Assembly: GCA_946481205.1 (NCBI GenBank)
Contig: CAMLNB010000223.1
Span: 1 to 5,914 of the forward strand
Source of the DNA: an uncultured Kangiella sp.
Lineage (GTDB): Bacteria > Pseudomonadota > Gammaproteobacteria > Enterobacterales > DSM-103792
Length of the DNA: 5,914 bases
Reading direction: 5' to 3'
Shown: positions 1-5,893 of the stretch, piece after piece
Position numbering within the stretch: position 1 is the stretch's first letter
Layout of the letters: each line of letters starts with the position of its first letter
The notes under the pieces: generated by a model
Told to the model about the DNA's origin: nothing
Databases searched by the model: none
Seen by the model: the letters and a program-made list of their open reading frames with translations, nothing else
Program-made: the position numbers and the translations under genes

Positions 1-42
1 AAGCGATCCGAAGGACGGCGCAGCAGCATCACAACGCGACCG

Positions 43-669
43 TTACTTCTTGCTGGTCAAGGTGCTGTAACTGGTGATCAGGTTGCGGTAATCCGGAATG
101 TGGTTGGAGAACAACGCAGCCAAACCTTCGACATCGTTGCGCCAATCCCGATGCAGTTCGCAAGCCACGCCAAACCAAGTCATCAATTGCGCACCAGCTT
201 GCGACATCCGATCCCACGCGGCATCGCGAGTGATCTCATTGAATGTGCCGGATGCATCCGTGACCACAAACACGTCATAGCCTTCGGCCAGCGCCGACAG
301 AGTCGGGAACGCGACGCACACTTCGGTGACCACACCGGCAATGATCAGTTGCTTCTTGCCAGTCGCTTTCACGGCTTTGACAAACTCTTCATTGTCCCAG
401 GCGTTGATGTTGCCGGGCCGCGCAATGTACGGCGCATCTGGAAACTGCGCTTTGAGCTCCGGCACCAGCGGGCCATTCGGACCGGTCTCGAAACTGGTGG
501 TCAAGATGGTCGGCAGTTTGAAGTATTGAGCCAGATCGCCCAGCGCCAGCACGTTGTTCTTGAACTTGTCCGGTTCAATATCGCGCACCAGTGACAACAG
601 GCCGGCTTGGTGATCCACCAGCAACACCGCCGCATTGTTTTTATCGAGACGAACATAGGGTTTGCTCAT
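43..669 (-). CDS. ycaC: YcaC-like cysteine hydrolase (isochorismatase superfamily)
   Basis: The 208-residue product matches, from memory, E. coli YcaC in length and almost throughout in sequence. YcaC is an octameric cytoplasmic hydrolase of the isochorismatase superfamily whose natural substrate is not established. The fold's landmarks are visible: Asp19 in LLVDHQAG and the nucleophile Cys118 in GVVTEVCV, where the Val-Thr pair forms the family's cis-peptide segment. Arg84 in ARPGNINAW falls where other superfamily members carry the triad lysine; this appears normal for YcaC-type proteins. The start is well supported: an AGGAG (minus strand, plus 677-681) lies 7 nt before the ATG. The gene is downstream of pirin on the same strand, but a terminator separates them, so it may have its own promoter or depend on readthrough; no convincing promoter was seen in the short gap. 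Family assignment is secure. The reaction is unknown, and nicotinamidase or isochorismatase activity should not be assumed. Confidence 0.93.
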   Translation of the reverse strand: MSKPYVRLDKNNAAVLLVDHQAGLLSLVRDIEPDKFKNNVLALGDLAQYFKLPTILTTSFETGPNGPLVPELKAQFPDAPYIARPGNINAWDNEEFVKAVKATGKKQLIIAGVVTEVCVAFPTLSALAEGYDVFVVTDASGTFNEITRDAAWDRMSQAGAQLMTWFGVACELHRDWRNDVEGLAALFSNHIPDYRNLITSYSTLTSKK

Positions 670-691
670 GATGACGCTCCTGTTTTGAAAA

Positions 692-728
692 GCGGCGAGG
701 CCGCGGGGTTAATAAGCGGCAGCGCCGC
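692..728. repeat. Two tandem GC-rich mini-hairpins in the ycaC leader
   Basis: Two short inverted repeats with the same 5-bp stem lie 24 bp apart: GCGGC-GAG-GCCGC at 692-704 and GCGGC-AGC-GCCGC at 716-728. Both are preceded by AA. On the minus strand they lie between the pirin terminator and the ycaC ribosome binding site. In that orientation the hairpin nearer ycaC is followed by TTTTC, which resembles a very weak terminator or attenuator. The stems are directly visible; any function is inference. Confidence 0.45.
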
Positions 729-730
729 GG

Positions 731-769
731 AAAAATCCGGTGGCGCGAGTCGCTGCTCTCGCCACCGGA
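731..769 (-). terminator. Rho-independent terminator of the pirin gene
   Basis: Positions 736-745 (TCCGGTGGCG) pair perfectly with 760-769. After one mismatch (746/759), 747-749 pair with 756-758, leaving a 6-nt loop. Read on the minus strand, the hairpin is followed at once by TTTTT (plus-strand A-tract 731-735). This is a textbook intrinsic terminator, lying about 30 bp past the pirin stop and upstream of ycaC. It should uncouple most ycaC transcription from pirin. Confidence 0.88.
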
Positions 770-798
770 CATGACTGCATTAATCACTACATCGAGAT

Positions 799-1665
799 CT
801 ACTGCGTCAGCTGACCGAAACGGCCGGCATTGAAATCGGCAATCGCCTGACGAATTTCCTGTTCGCTGTTCATGACAAACGGACCATAACCGACGATGGG
901 TTCGTCAATCGGTTCGCCACTCAGCAGCAACACGGCGGCATCGTTGTTGGCCTCCAGTGACAACGTTTGCCCTGCACGATTCAGCAACGCCATTTGCGCT
1001 TCACGAACTACTTCATCGCCGTTCACCAGCACCGTGCCGCGCAACACAATCACCGCCGTCGTCCATCCCTCTGGCAAATGCAATTCGCTGTAGCCGCCTT
1101 GCTGCAGGCGCAGGTCCCACACCTGCATTGGCGAGAAGGTTTTTGCTGGGCCTTTATGGCCGTCGAACTCGCCAGCGATCACCCGCACGCTGCCGGCATC
1201 GTTCGGCAGCGCAACCACCGGAATGTCATGCGTGGAAATGGCTTGGTAACCCGGCGCCGTGAGCTTGTCTTTGGCTGGCAGGTTGACCCACAGCTGCACC
1301 ATCTCCAGCGCACCACCCGACTGAGCGAAGGACGGCGAATGAAACTCTTCGTGCAGGATGCCGGCACCCGCCGTCATCCACTGGACATCGCCAGGGCCGA
1401 TGACGCCACCTTGGCCGGTGGAATCACGATGGGCGACCTCCCCTTTATAGACGATGGTCACCGTCTCGAAGCCGCGGTGCGGATGCTGCCCCACCCCGCG
1501 CGGCGTCGCCCGCGGCGTGAAGTCGGCCGGACCGGCGTAGTCGAGCAGCAGGAACGGGCTGAGCTGGGCACCGTGGCTTTGATAGGAAAACAGCGAACGC
1601 ACAGGGAAGCCGTCTCCGACCCAATGCGGCCGGGGCGCGCTGTAAACACCAAGGATTTGCTTCAT
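799..1665 (-). CDS. Pirin family protein (bicupin)
   Basis: The product is 288 residues, a usual length for bacterial pirins, which are two-domain cupins binding one metal in the N-terminal barrel. The metal ligands are visible: His61 and His63 in QHPHRGFETVT, and His105 and Glu107 in GAGILHEEFHS. The pirin N-domain signature continues through WMTAGAGILHEE. A C-terminal cupin follows from about residue 160 (MQVWDLRL, then ELHLPEGW). Some bacterial pirins, such as E. coli YhhW, have quercetin 2,3-dioxygenase activity; others act as redox-responsive partners of metabolic enzymes, so the role here is open. The start is the ATG at 1665 because GGAGGT (plus 1673-1678) lies 7 nt upstream. A TTG start at 1680 would add five residues but would place the Shine-Dalgarno inside the gene. 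A LysR gene is divergent, a common arrangement for pirins, and a strong terminator follows. Confidence 0.93.
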   Translation of the reverse strand: MKQILGVYSAPRPHWVGDGFPVRSLFSYQSHGAQLSPFLLLDYAGPADFTPRATPRGVGQHPHRGFETVTIVYKGEVAHRDSTGQGGVIGPGDVQWMTAGAGILHEEFHSPSFAQSGGALEMVQLWVNLPAKDKLTAPGYQAISTHDIPVVALPNDAGSVRVIAGEFDGHKGPAKTFSPMQVWDLRLQQGGYSELHLPEGWTTAVIVLRGTVLVNGDEVVREAQMALLNRAGQTLSLEANNDAAVLLLSGEPIDEPIVGYGPFVMNSEQEIRQAIADFNAGRFGQLTQ

Positions 1666-1672
1666 GGTCCTT

Positions 1673-1700
1673 ACCTCCAAAGCGGTGATTTCTGTTGGAG
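1673..1700 (-). promoter_or_regulatory. Inverted repeat overlapping the pirin ribosome binding site
   Basis: CTCCAA at 1675-1680 and TTGGAG at 1695-1700 form a 6-bp inverted repeat with a 14-nt loop. In the pirin mRNA the downstream arm is the TTGGAG of the TTGGAGGT Shine-Dalgarno region. If the leader folds, the ribosome binding site would be paired. The match is visible, but it is short and the loop long, so regulation is only a suggestion. Confidence 0.35.
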
Positions 1701-1704
1701 TTAA

Positions 1705-1770
1705 GGCTAAATCCGTGACGATGAGGCCGGTAGTCGGCTAAATTTGCCTTCAGAGTTCTATTTTTAGAAC
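1705..1770. promoter_or_regulatory. Candidate LysR operator region between pirin and lysR
   Basis: The divergent spacer holds several symmetric or repeated elements. GTTCTA-TTTT-TAGAAC at 1755-1770 is a perfect 6+6 palindrome and contains the T-N11-A pattern typical of LysR-type binding sites. GGCTAAAT occurs twice in the same orientation, at 1705-1712 and 1736-1743, 31 bp apart, which is about three helical turns. The second copy belongs to an imperfect palindrome, GGCTAAATTTGCC, at 1736-1748. LysR-type regulators commonly bind such paired sites between themselves and a divergent target. No consensus -35/-10 pair was convincing on either strand. Confidence 0.5.
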
Positions 1771-1804
1771 GATGACTCCAATTTTGGGATGCCAGGCAGC
1801 CGAC

Positions 1805-2710
1805 ATGCAGGACCTGAACGACCTCTACTACTACGTCCAAGCCATCGACCACGGCGGCTTCGCGCCAGCCGGGCGCGCGCTCGGTATGCCCAAATCCAAA
1901 CTCAGCCGCCGCATCGCGCTGCTGGAATCACGACTCGGTGTACGACTGATCCAGCGCTCAACCCGCCATTTCGGCGTCACCGAGATTGGCCAGACGTATT
2001 ACGACCACGCCAAGGCGATGCTGGTGCAAGCCGAGGCGGCGCAGGAAGCGATCGAAGCCCTGCAGGCCGAACCGCGCGGCATCATCCGGCTCACCTGCCC
2101 GATCACGATTTTGCATGCCCATATCAGCGGCATGCTGGCGGAATTTCTGGCCCGCTATCCGCAGGTACAGATTCATTTGGAAGCGACCAATCGCCGCGTG
2201 GATCTGATCAGCGAAGGCATTGATATCGCCATTCGCGTGCGGCCGCCGCCGTTGCAAGACAGTGAGTTGGTGATGCGCGTATTGGCAGAGCGTGGCCAGT
2301 ATCTGGTTGCCAGTCCGGCGTTGATTGCGCAGCGCGGCTTCGCCCAAACGCCGGCGGATTTGCATGGCTGGCCCAGCCTCGGGCTTGGCACGCCGCATCA
2401 GCATTACAGCTGGACCTTGTTTGGTCCGGACAATGCACAAGCGAGCATTCATCATCAACCGCGTTTCATCACCACCGACATGACTGCACTGCGCCACGCG
2501 GCGCTGGCCGGTGTTGGCGTTGTGCAACTGCCGCATTTGATGGTGCGTGATTGTTTGGCGTCCGGCACGCTGATCAGTCTGGTGCCGGATTGGCATCCGC
2601 GCCGGGAGATCATCCACGCGGTATTTCCGTCACGCCGTGGCTTGCTGCCAGCAATTCGTTTACTGATCGATTTTCTCGCCGCGCGATTTGCGGAAATTGA
2701 TGAGGAATAG
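1805..2710 (+). CDS. LysR family transcriptional regulator
   Basis: With this start the product has 301 residues, the standard LysR size. The N-terminal winged helix-turn-helix (about residues 5-64) shows the family pattern: FAPAGRALGMPKSKLSRRIALLESRLGVRL, followed by STRHFGVTEIG. A linker helix precedes the periplasmic-binding-protein-like effector domain from about residue 92 (GIIRLTCP onward), of the type seen in CrgA-like regulators. The protein would act in the cytoplasm, activating or repressing the divergent pirin gene and perhaps itself. An ATG at 1772 would add 11 residues (MTPILGCQAAD). I prefer 1805 because MQDLNDLYYYVQ is the usual family N-terminus, and because the 1772 start has no ribosome binding site and sits directly against the 1755-1770 palindrome. 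The Shine-Dalgarno for 1805 (AGG near 1794) is weak, so the start is not certain. The effector cannot be predicted. The gene ends 30 bp from the convergent arsJ. Confidence 0.93.
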   Translation: MQDLNDLYYYVQAIDHGGFAPAGRALGMPKSKLSRRIALLESRLGVRLIQRSTRHFGVTEIGQTYYDHAKAMLVQAEAAQEAIEALQAEPRGIIRLTCPITILHAHISGMLAEFLARYPQVQIHLEATNRRVDLISEGIDIAIRVRPPPLQDSELVMRVLAERGQYLVASPALIAQRGFAQTPADLHGWPSLGLGTPHQHYSWTLFGPDNAQASIHHQPRFITTDMTALRHAALAGVGVVQLPHLMVRDCLASGTLISLVPDWHPRREIIHAVFPSRRGLLPAIRLLIDFLAARFAEIDEE

Positions 2711-2740
2711 GCACGCGAACAGACGCCAACAACGGGTTAT

Positions 2741-3979
2741 TCAGTCGCCGTCGCCTTTTCCTTGCGCCAAGGTCGTAACCGGCAACGCCAGACTGATCAG
2801 CGCTGCCATGGCCAGAAAGCCAGCCGAGACCGCCAGGCAAACAACCAAACCGTATTGTTGAAACAACCAACCGGACAGCACTGTGCCGAGCAAACGGCCC
2901 AGGGCATTCGACATGTAATAGAAGCCGACATCGAGTGACACACCGTCGGCATTGGCGTAGCTGACAATCAGATAGCTGTGCAGCGAAGAGTTGATCGCGA
3001 ACAGCACACCAAACAGCAGCAACCCGCCGAGCAAAACAGCGTTGGCGTGAAATGCGTGCAGCAAGGCCAGCGCAATCAGTGCCGGCACCAGCGCCAACAG
3101 TGCCGCCCATGCCGAGACCTGCACACCATCGCGGCGCTGACCGGCGTGGCTGCCGGTCACCAGCGGCGCCAGCGCCTGCACCACGCCGTAGCCGATCACC
3201 CAGGTCGCCAGAAAACCACCGACTTGCCAGAAATCCCAGCCAAGCTGCGCACTCAGATACACCGGCAGCGCCACCACAAACCAGACATCGCGGGCACCAA
3301 ACAAAAACAAACGCGCCGCCGACAGCACATTGATCGAACGGCTTTTGGAAAACAGCGCGCGGAATTTGGGCTTGGCTTTGGCTTTGCCGAGATCGCGACG
3401 CAACATCAGCACACAGGCGAAACCGGCAACGGCCAGCACACCGGCCATTGCCAGCACCGCCCCACGAAAGCCAATGGTCGTCAGCAACAAACCACCGAGA
3501 AAAAAACCGGCGCCTTTGAGCGCGTTCTTGGAACCGGTCAGCAACGCCACCCAGCGATACAGCGTCTGCTGCGCCTCCGGTTTGACCAACAGCTTGATGC
3601 TGCTCTTGGCGCTCATCTTGTTCAGATCTTTGGCAATACCGGACAAGCCCTGTGCCGCCATCACCAGCGGAATGCTCAACATCGCAGTTGGCACAGCCAA
3701 CATTGCCAACGCAATGACTTGCAGCAACAAACCCAGATGCATGGTCCTGTTCAGACCGATGCGCGCGCCCAACCAGCCGCCCAGCAAATTGGTGACCACA
3801 CCGAAAATTTCGTAGAACAGGAACAGCGCAGCGATCTGCAGCGGCGTGTAGCCCAGCTGATGAAAATGCAGCAACACCAGCATCCGCAGGGCGCCGTCCG
3901 TCAACGTGAACAGCCAGTAGTTCCCGGTGATGATCAGGTATTGGCGGACATCAGCCGACAAGTTTGCAAATACGGTCAT
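2741..3979 (-). CDS. arsJ: ArsJ, organoarsenical (1-arseno-3-phosphoglycerate) efflux MFS transporter
   Basis: The product is a 412-residue polytopic inner-membrane protein with about twelve hydrophobic segments. ArsJ-specific stretches are recognised: TGNYWLFTLTDGALRML (18-34), GLSGIAKDLNKMSAKSSIK (111-129) and the central loop with DLGKAKAKPKF and FSKSRSINVLSAARLFLFGARDVWF (196-234). An MFS motif A-like stretch, GGWLGARIGLNRTM, sits at 67-80. ArsJ is known to export 1-arseno-3-phosphoglycerate made by the paired GAPDH; outside the cell the compound breaks down to arsenate and 3-phosphoglycerate. The start is constrained because a TGA lies in frame directly before the ATG. The Shine-Dalgarno is weak (AGAGA, plus 3986-3990, 6 nt away). 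The gene follows GAPDH by 43 bp in the same operon. No hairpin terminator is visible in the 30-bp gap to the convergent lysR. Confidence 0.95.
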   Translation of the reverse strand: MTVFANLSADVRQYLIITGNYWLFTLTDGALRMLVLLHFHQLGYTPLQIAALFLFYEIFGVVTNLLGGWLGARIGLNRTMHLGLLLQVIALAMLAVPTAMLSIPLVMAAQGLSGIAKDLNKMSAKSSIKLLVKPEAQQTLYRWVALLTGSKNALKGAGFFLGGLLLTTIGFRGAVLAMAGVLAVAGFACVLMLRRDLGKAKAKPKFRALFSKSRSINVLSAARLFLFGARDVWFVVALPVYLSAQLGWDFWQVGGFLATWVIGYGVVQALAPLVTGSHAGQRRDGVQVSAWAALLALVPALIALALLHAFHANAVLLGGLLLFGVLFAINSSLHSYLIVSYANADGVSLDVGFYYMSNALGRLLGTVLSGWLFQQYGLVVCLAVSAGFLAMAALISLALPVTTLAQGKGDGD

Positions 3980-4022
3980 TCAGCGTCTCTGAGCCTCGAC
4001 AGCCTGCACCAATCCGTGCGGT

Positions 4023-5027
4023 CTAGCCTGATTTTCCCACTTTCACTGCCAACTCGAACGTCCGGTTGGCGTAGCCCCATTCATTGTCATACCACGCGTA
4101 AATTTTGACCTGGGTACCGTTGACGACCATGGTCGACAAGGCATCGACGATACTGGAACGCGGATCGGTGCGGTAATCGATCGACACCAGTGGTTTCGGC
4201 TCATAGCCGAGAATGCCCTTGAGCGGGCCATCAGCCGCGGCTTTCAGCAGCGCGTTCACCTCTTCCGCCGACGTCGCGCGCTCGACTTCGAACACGCAAT
4301 CGGTCAATGACGCCACGGTCAGCGGCACCCGCACCGCGTGGCCATTCAAGCGACCTTTCAGTTCCGGAAAAATTTCGGTGATCGCGGTTGCCGAACCGGT
4401 CGTTGTCGGAATCAACGACTCACCACAGGCGCGTGCCCGGCGCAAATCCTTGTGCGCGGCGTCGATGATGGTCTGCGTGTTGGTCAGGCAGTGGATGGTG
4501 GTCATCGAGCCATGCTTGATCCCGAGCGACTCGTGAATCACTTTCACCACGGGCGCCAGACAGTTGGTTGTGCAGCTCGCGGCGGTGACAATGCGATGCT
4601 CAGCGGGATTGAACAGCTGATCGTTGACGCCCATGACCACGTTCAGCACGCCTTTCTCTTTCACTGGCGCCGTGACCACCACGCGCTTGACGCCTTGATC
4701 GAGGTAGCCCTGCAAAGCGGCGGTGGTTTTCATTTTGCCGCTGGCTTCAATCACCACATCGCAAGCGGACCAGTCGGTGTCGGCAATCGTTTTGTTGCCG
4801 CTAAACGCCACCGACTTGCCGTCGATGATCAGCGCGCCCGTTTCACTGGCAATCGCATGCGGCCAGCGACCATGCACCGAATCAAACTCCAGCAGATGGG
4901 CAAAGGTCGCAGCATCACCCGCCGGATCATTGATCTGGACAAACTCGATATCGCTGCGGCCCCAACCGGCGCGCAGCACCAGCCGCCCCATGCGGCCGAA
5001 ACCATTGATACCAATTCGCAAGCTCAT
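4023..5027 (-). CDS. gap: ArsJ-associated glyceraldehyde-3-phosphate dehydrogenase
   Basis: The 334-residue protein has a complete GAPDH sequence. The Rossmann motif is INGFGRMGR (7-15), and Asp34 in QINDPAGD indicates NAD preference. The catalytic Cys152 lies in [11 protein letters not shown], the partner His179 in [10 protein letters not shown], and PTTTGSA is at 207-213. The C-terminal signature [10 protein letters not shown] is at 313-322. The segment [11 protein letters not shown] (233-243) departs from the glycolytic RVPTPNVSVVD-type sequence and fits the arsenic-linked branch. In this pathway the enzyme forms 1-arseno-3-phosphoglycerate from glyceraldehyde 3-phosphate, arsenate and NAD in the cytoplasm, and ArsJ exports it. 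The start overlaps the arsR stop in an ATGA, and AGGAAA (plus 5035-5040) lies 7 nt upstream, so translation is probably coupled to arsR. The assignment to arsenic resistance rather than central glycolysis rests mainly on the arsR and arsJ neighbours. No active-site residue appears lost. Confidence 0.95.
   Translation of the reverse strand: MSLRIGINGFGRMGRLVLRAGWGRSDIEFVQINDPAGDAATFAHLLEFDSVHGRWPHAIASETGALIIDGKSVAFSGNKTIADTDWSACDVVIEASGKMKTTAALQGYLDQGVKRVVVTAPVKEKGVLNVVMGVNDQLFNPAEHRIVTAASCTTNCLAPVVKVIHESLGIKHGSMTTIHCLTNTQTIIDAAHKDLRRARACGESLIPTTTGSATAITEIFPELKGRLNGHAVRVPLTVASLTDCVFEVERATSAEEVNALLKAAADGPLKGILGYEPKPLVSIDYRTDPRSSIVDALSTMVVNGTQVKIYAWYDNEWGYANRTFELAVKVGKSG
5024..5027 (-). other. 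ATGA stop/start overlap of arsR and GAPDH
   Basis: On the minus strand the GAPDH ATG (5027-5025) shares bases with the arsR TGA (5026-5024). With the AGGAAA at plus 5035-5040 inside the arsR coding end, this indicates one transcript and likely translational coupling, keeping repressor and enzyme synthesis linked. Confidence 0.9.
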
Positions 5028-5386
5028 GGCTGGGTTTCCTGTTCAGTCGTGGAAATTTTCGGCGGGCAACACGCATTGGCAGTCGGCGCGATGCCACAGG
5101 GTTCACCGCCGCAGCAATTCTCGGTCAGAAAGCCGAGCAACTCATTCATTGCAGCGACGTTGACCGAGTAATGAATGAAGCGCCCCTGCTGCCGGCCCGT
5201 GATCAGGCCGGCTTGGCTGAGCTCTTTCAGATGAAACGACAAGGTAGCCGCCGGCACTGGCAGCTGTTCGGCAATACGGCCGACCGTGAGCCCATCGGGC
5301 CCCGCCACCACCAGCAAGCGAAACAGACTGAGCCGGGTGGTCTGCGCCAGCGCTGCCAGCCGGTCTACGATGACGTCAGCATCCAT
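5024..5386 (-). CDS. arsR: ArsR/SmtB family arsenic-responsive repressor
   Basis: The product is 120 residues with the ArsR winged helix-turn-helix: [15 protein letters not shown] (11-25), then TVGRIAEQL and the recognition helix [17 protein letters not shown] (46-62), then the wing [11 protein letters not shown] (65-75). The classical ELCVCDL-type metal site is absent; that region reads [10 protein letters not shown] with no cysteine. Instead, cysteines cluster at the C-terminus: Cys91, Cys92 and Cys97 in NCCGGEPC, plus Cys106 and Cys107. The NCC-N4-C pattern resembles the A. ferrooxidans-type ArsR, where three C-terminal cysteines bind As(III) or Sb(III). It should repress the arsR-GAPDH-arsJ operon until arsenite binds. 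The start is the ATG at 5386; a TTG at 5416 would add ten residues (LRNFRNYRI) and would place the palindrome inside the gene. The Shine-Dalgarno for 5386 is poor (GGAA about 12 nt upstream). Confidence 0.93.
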   Translation of the reverse strand: MDADVIVDRLAALAQTTRLSLFRLLVVAGPDGLTVGRIAEQLPVPAATLSFHLKELSQAGLITGRQQGRFIHYSVNVAAMNELLGFLTENCCGGEPCGIAPTANACCPPKISTTEQETQP

Positions 5387-5388
5387 TA

Positions 5389-5412
5389 TTCGATAATTCC
5401 GGAAATTTCGAA
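5389..5412. promoter_or_regulatory. Candidate ArsR operator, 24-bp imperfect palindrome
   Basis: Centred on TTCCGGAA (5397-5404), the two 12-nt half-sites match at 10 of 12 positions. The outer arms are TTCGA (5389-5393) and TCGAA (5408-5412). It begins 2 bp before the arsR ATG. Position, length and two-fold symmetry fit binding by a dimeric ArsR repressor for autoregulation. A TTGCTT hexamer overlaps its upstream end on the minus strand, but no -10 compatible with the chosen start was found, so the exact promoter is unresolved. Confidence 0.65.
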
Positions 5413-5551
5413 GCAATGTAGCGGCAGCTTATTGCAGCAAGATGACAGATGCCATATCAGTCCGAGGTGCAGGTCGCGCCAGTAAGCCAAGCCTCAACGC
5501 AGGCAGTCACCACATCGTCAGAAATCTGGAGCTCAAATCGCGAGTGAATAC

Positions 5552-5893
5552 TTACCCCTGAGCAGAATTCGCCGGCTGCAGGGCAATGATCGCCATGCCG
5601 ATCAAAGCCAAACCCGCCCCAAGCGCATCCCATCGGGTCAGCACGATGCCATCCACCCAGCGCAACCAGAGCAGGGCCACAGCAATGTACATACCGCCGT
5701 AGGCGGCATAGGTGCGCCCTGCCGCTGTCGGATGCAGTGTCAGCAACCAGGCAAACAGGCTCAGCGACAACGCTGCCGGCACCAGCAACCAGCCGCTTTT
5801 GCCCTGCTTGAGCACCAGCCACGGCAAATAGCAGCCGACAATTTCCGCTATCGCCGTCACTGCAAACAGAGCACTGATTTTCAGCCATTCCAT
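5552..5893 (-). CDS. ynfA: YnfA/UPF0060 family small membrane protein
   Basis: The 113-residue product has four predicted transmembrane helices (about 4-24, 33-53, 62-80, 89-105). It matches, from memory, the YnfA family, whose E. coli member has 108 residues. Conserved stretches are [14 protein letters not shown] (16-29), [20 protein letters not shown] (51-70), and LLWLRWVDG followed by TRWDALGA. Glu17 in helix 1 corresponds to the membrane-embedded glutamate of small-multidrug-resistance-type transporters, to which YnfA is related. Some YnfA proteins have been linked to efflux of cationic dyes and antimicrobials; the substrate here is unknown. The ATG at 5893 is chosen by alignment to the family. 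No good Shine-Dalgarno is visible in the 21 bases before the window ends, and the frame remains open to that edge, so a slightly longer form is possible. It lies 135 bp upstream of arsR on the same strand; co-transcription is possible but not shown. Confidence 0.92.
   Translation of the reverse strand: MEWLKISALFAVTAIAEIVGCYLPWLVLKQGKSGWLLVPAALSLSLFAWLLTLHPTAAGRTYAAYGGMYIAVALLWLRWVDGIVLTRWDALGAGLALIGMAIIALQPANSAQG

Noticed and set aside
1666..1680. TTG start for pirin five codons upstream
   Set aside because: It would contain the strong GGAGGT ribosome binding site that is ideally spaced from the ATG at 1665.
967..1704. Plus-strand open frame opposite pirin
   Set aside because: Its Arg/His-rich composition is typical of an antisense shadow, while the pirin frame has all conserved residues.
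1772..1804. Eleven-residue N-terminal extension of the LysR protein
   Set aside because: There is no Shine-Dalgarno, it starts one base after a palindrome, and MQDLNDLYYYVQ is the usual N-terminus of this subgroup. It is kept as an alternative start only.
2978..4108. Long plus-strand open frame opposite arsJ
   Set aside because: It is rich in Gln, His and Arg, has no recognisable domain, and is the antisense of a well-conserved membrane protein gene.
4338..5171. Plus-strand open frame opposite GAPDH and arsR
   Set aside because: It is a shadow of the conserved GAPDH coding sequence, with no domain or ribosome binding site.
5387..5416. TTG start for arsR ten codons upstream
   Set aside because: The extension LRNFRNYRI is unlike ArsR N-termini and would overlay the putative operator palindrome.
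5387..5460. Possible sigma-70 promoter for arsR using TTGCTT with TCGAAT, or TTGCTG with TACATT
   Set aside because: The first would start transcription inside the arsR ATG; the second has only 14 bp between hexamers. Neither was good enough to annotate.
5457..5551. Short reading frame in the ynfA-arsR gap ending ACVEAWLTGATCTSD
   Set aside because: It is an out-of-frame continuation over the end of ynfA. The only separate starts are GTG codons giving a peptide of about 18 residues with no ribosome binding site, and no family is recognised.
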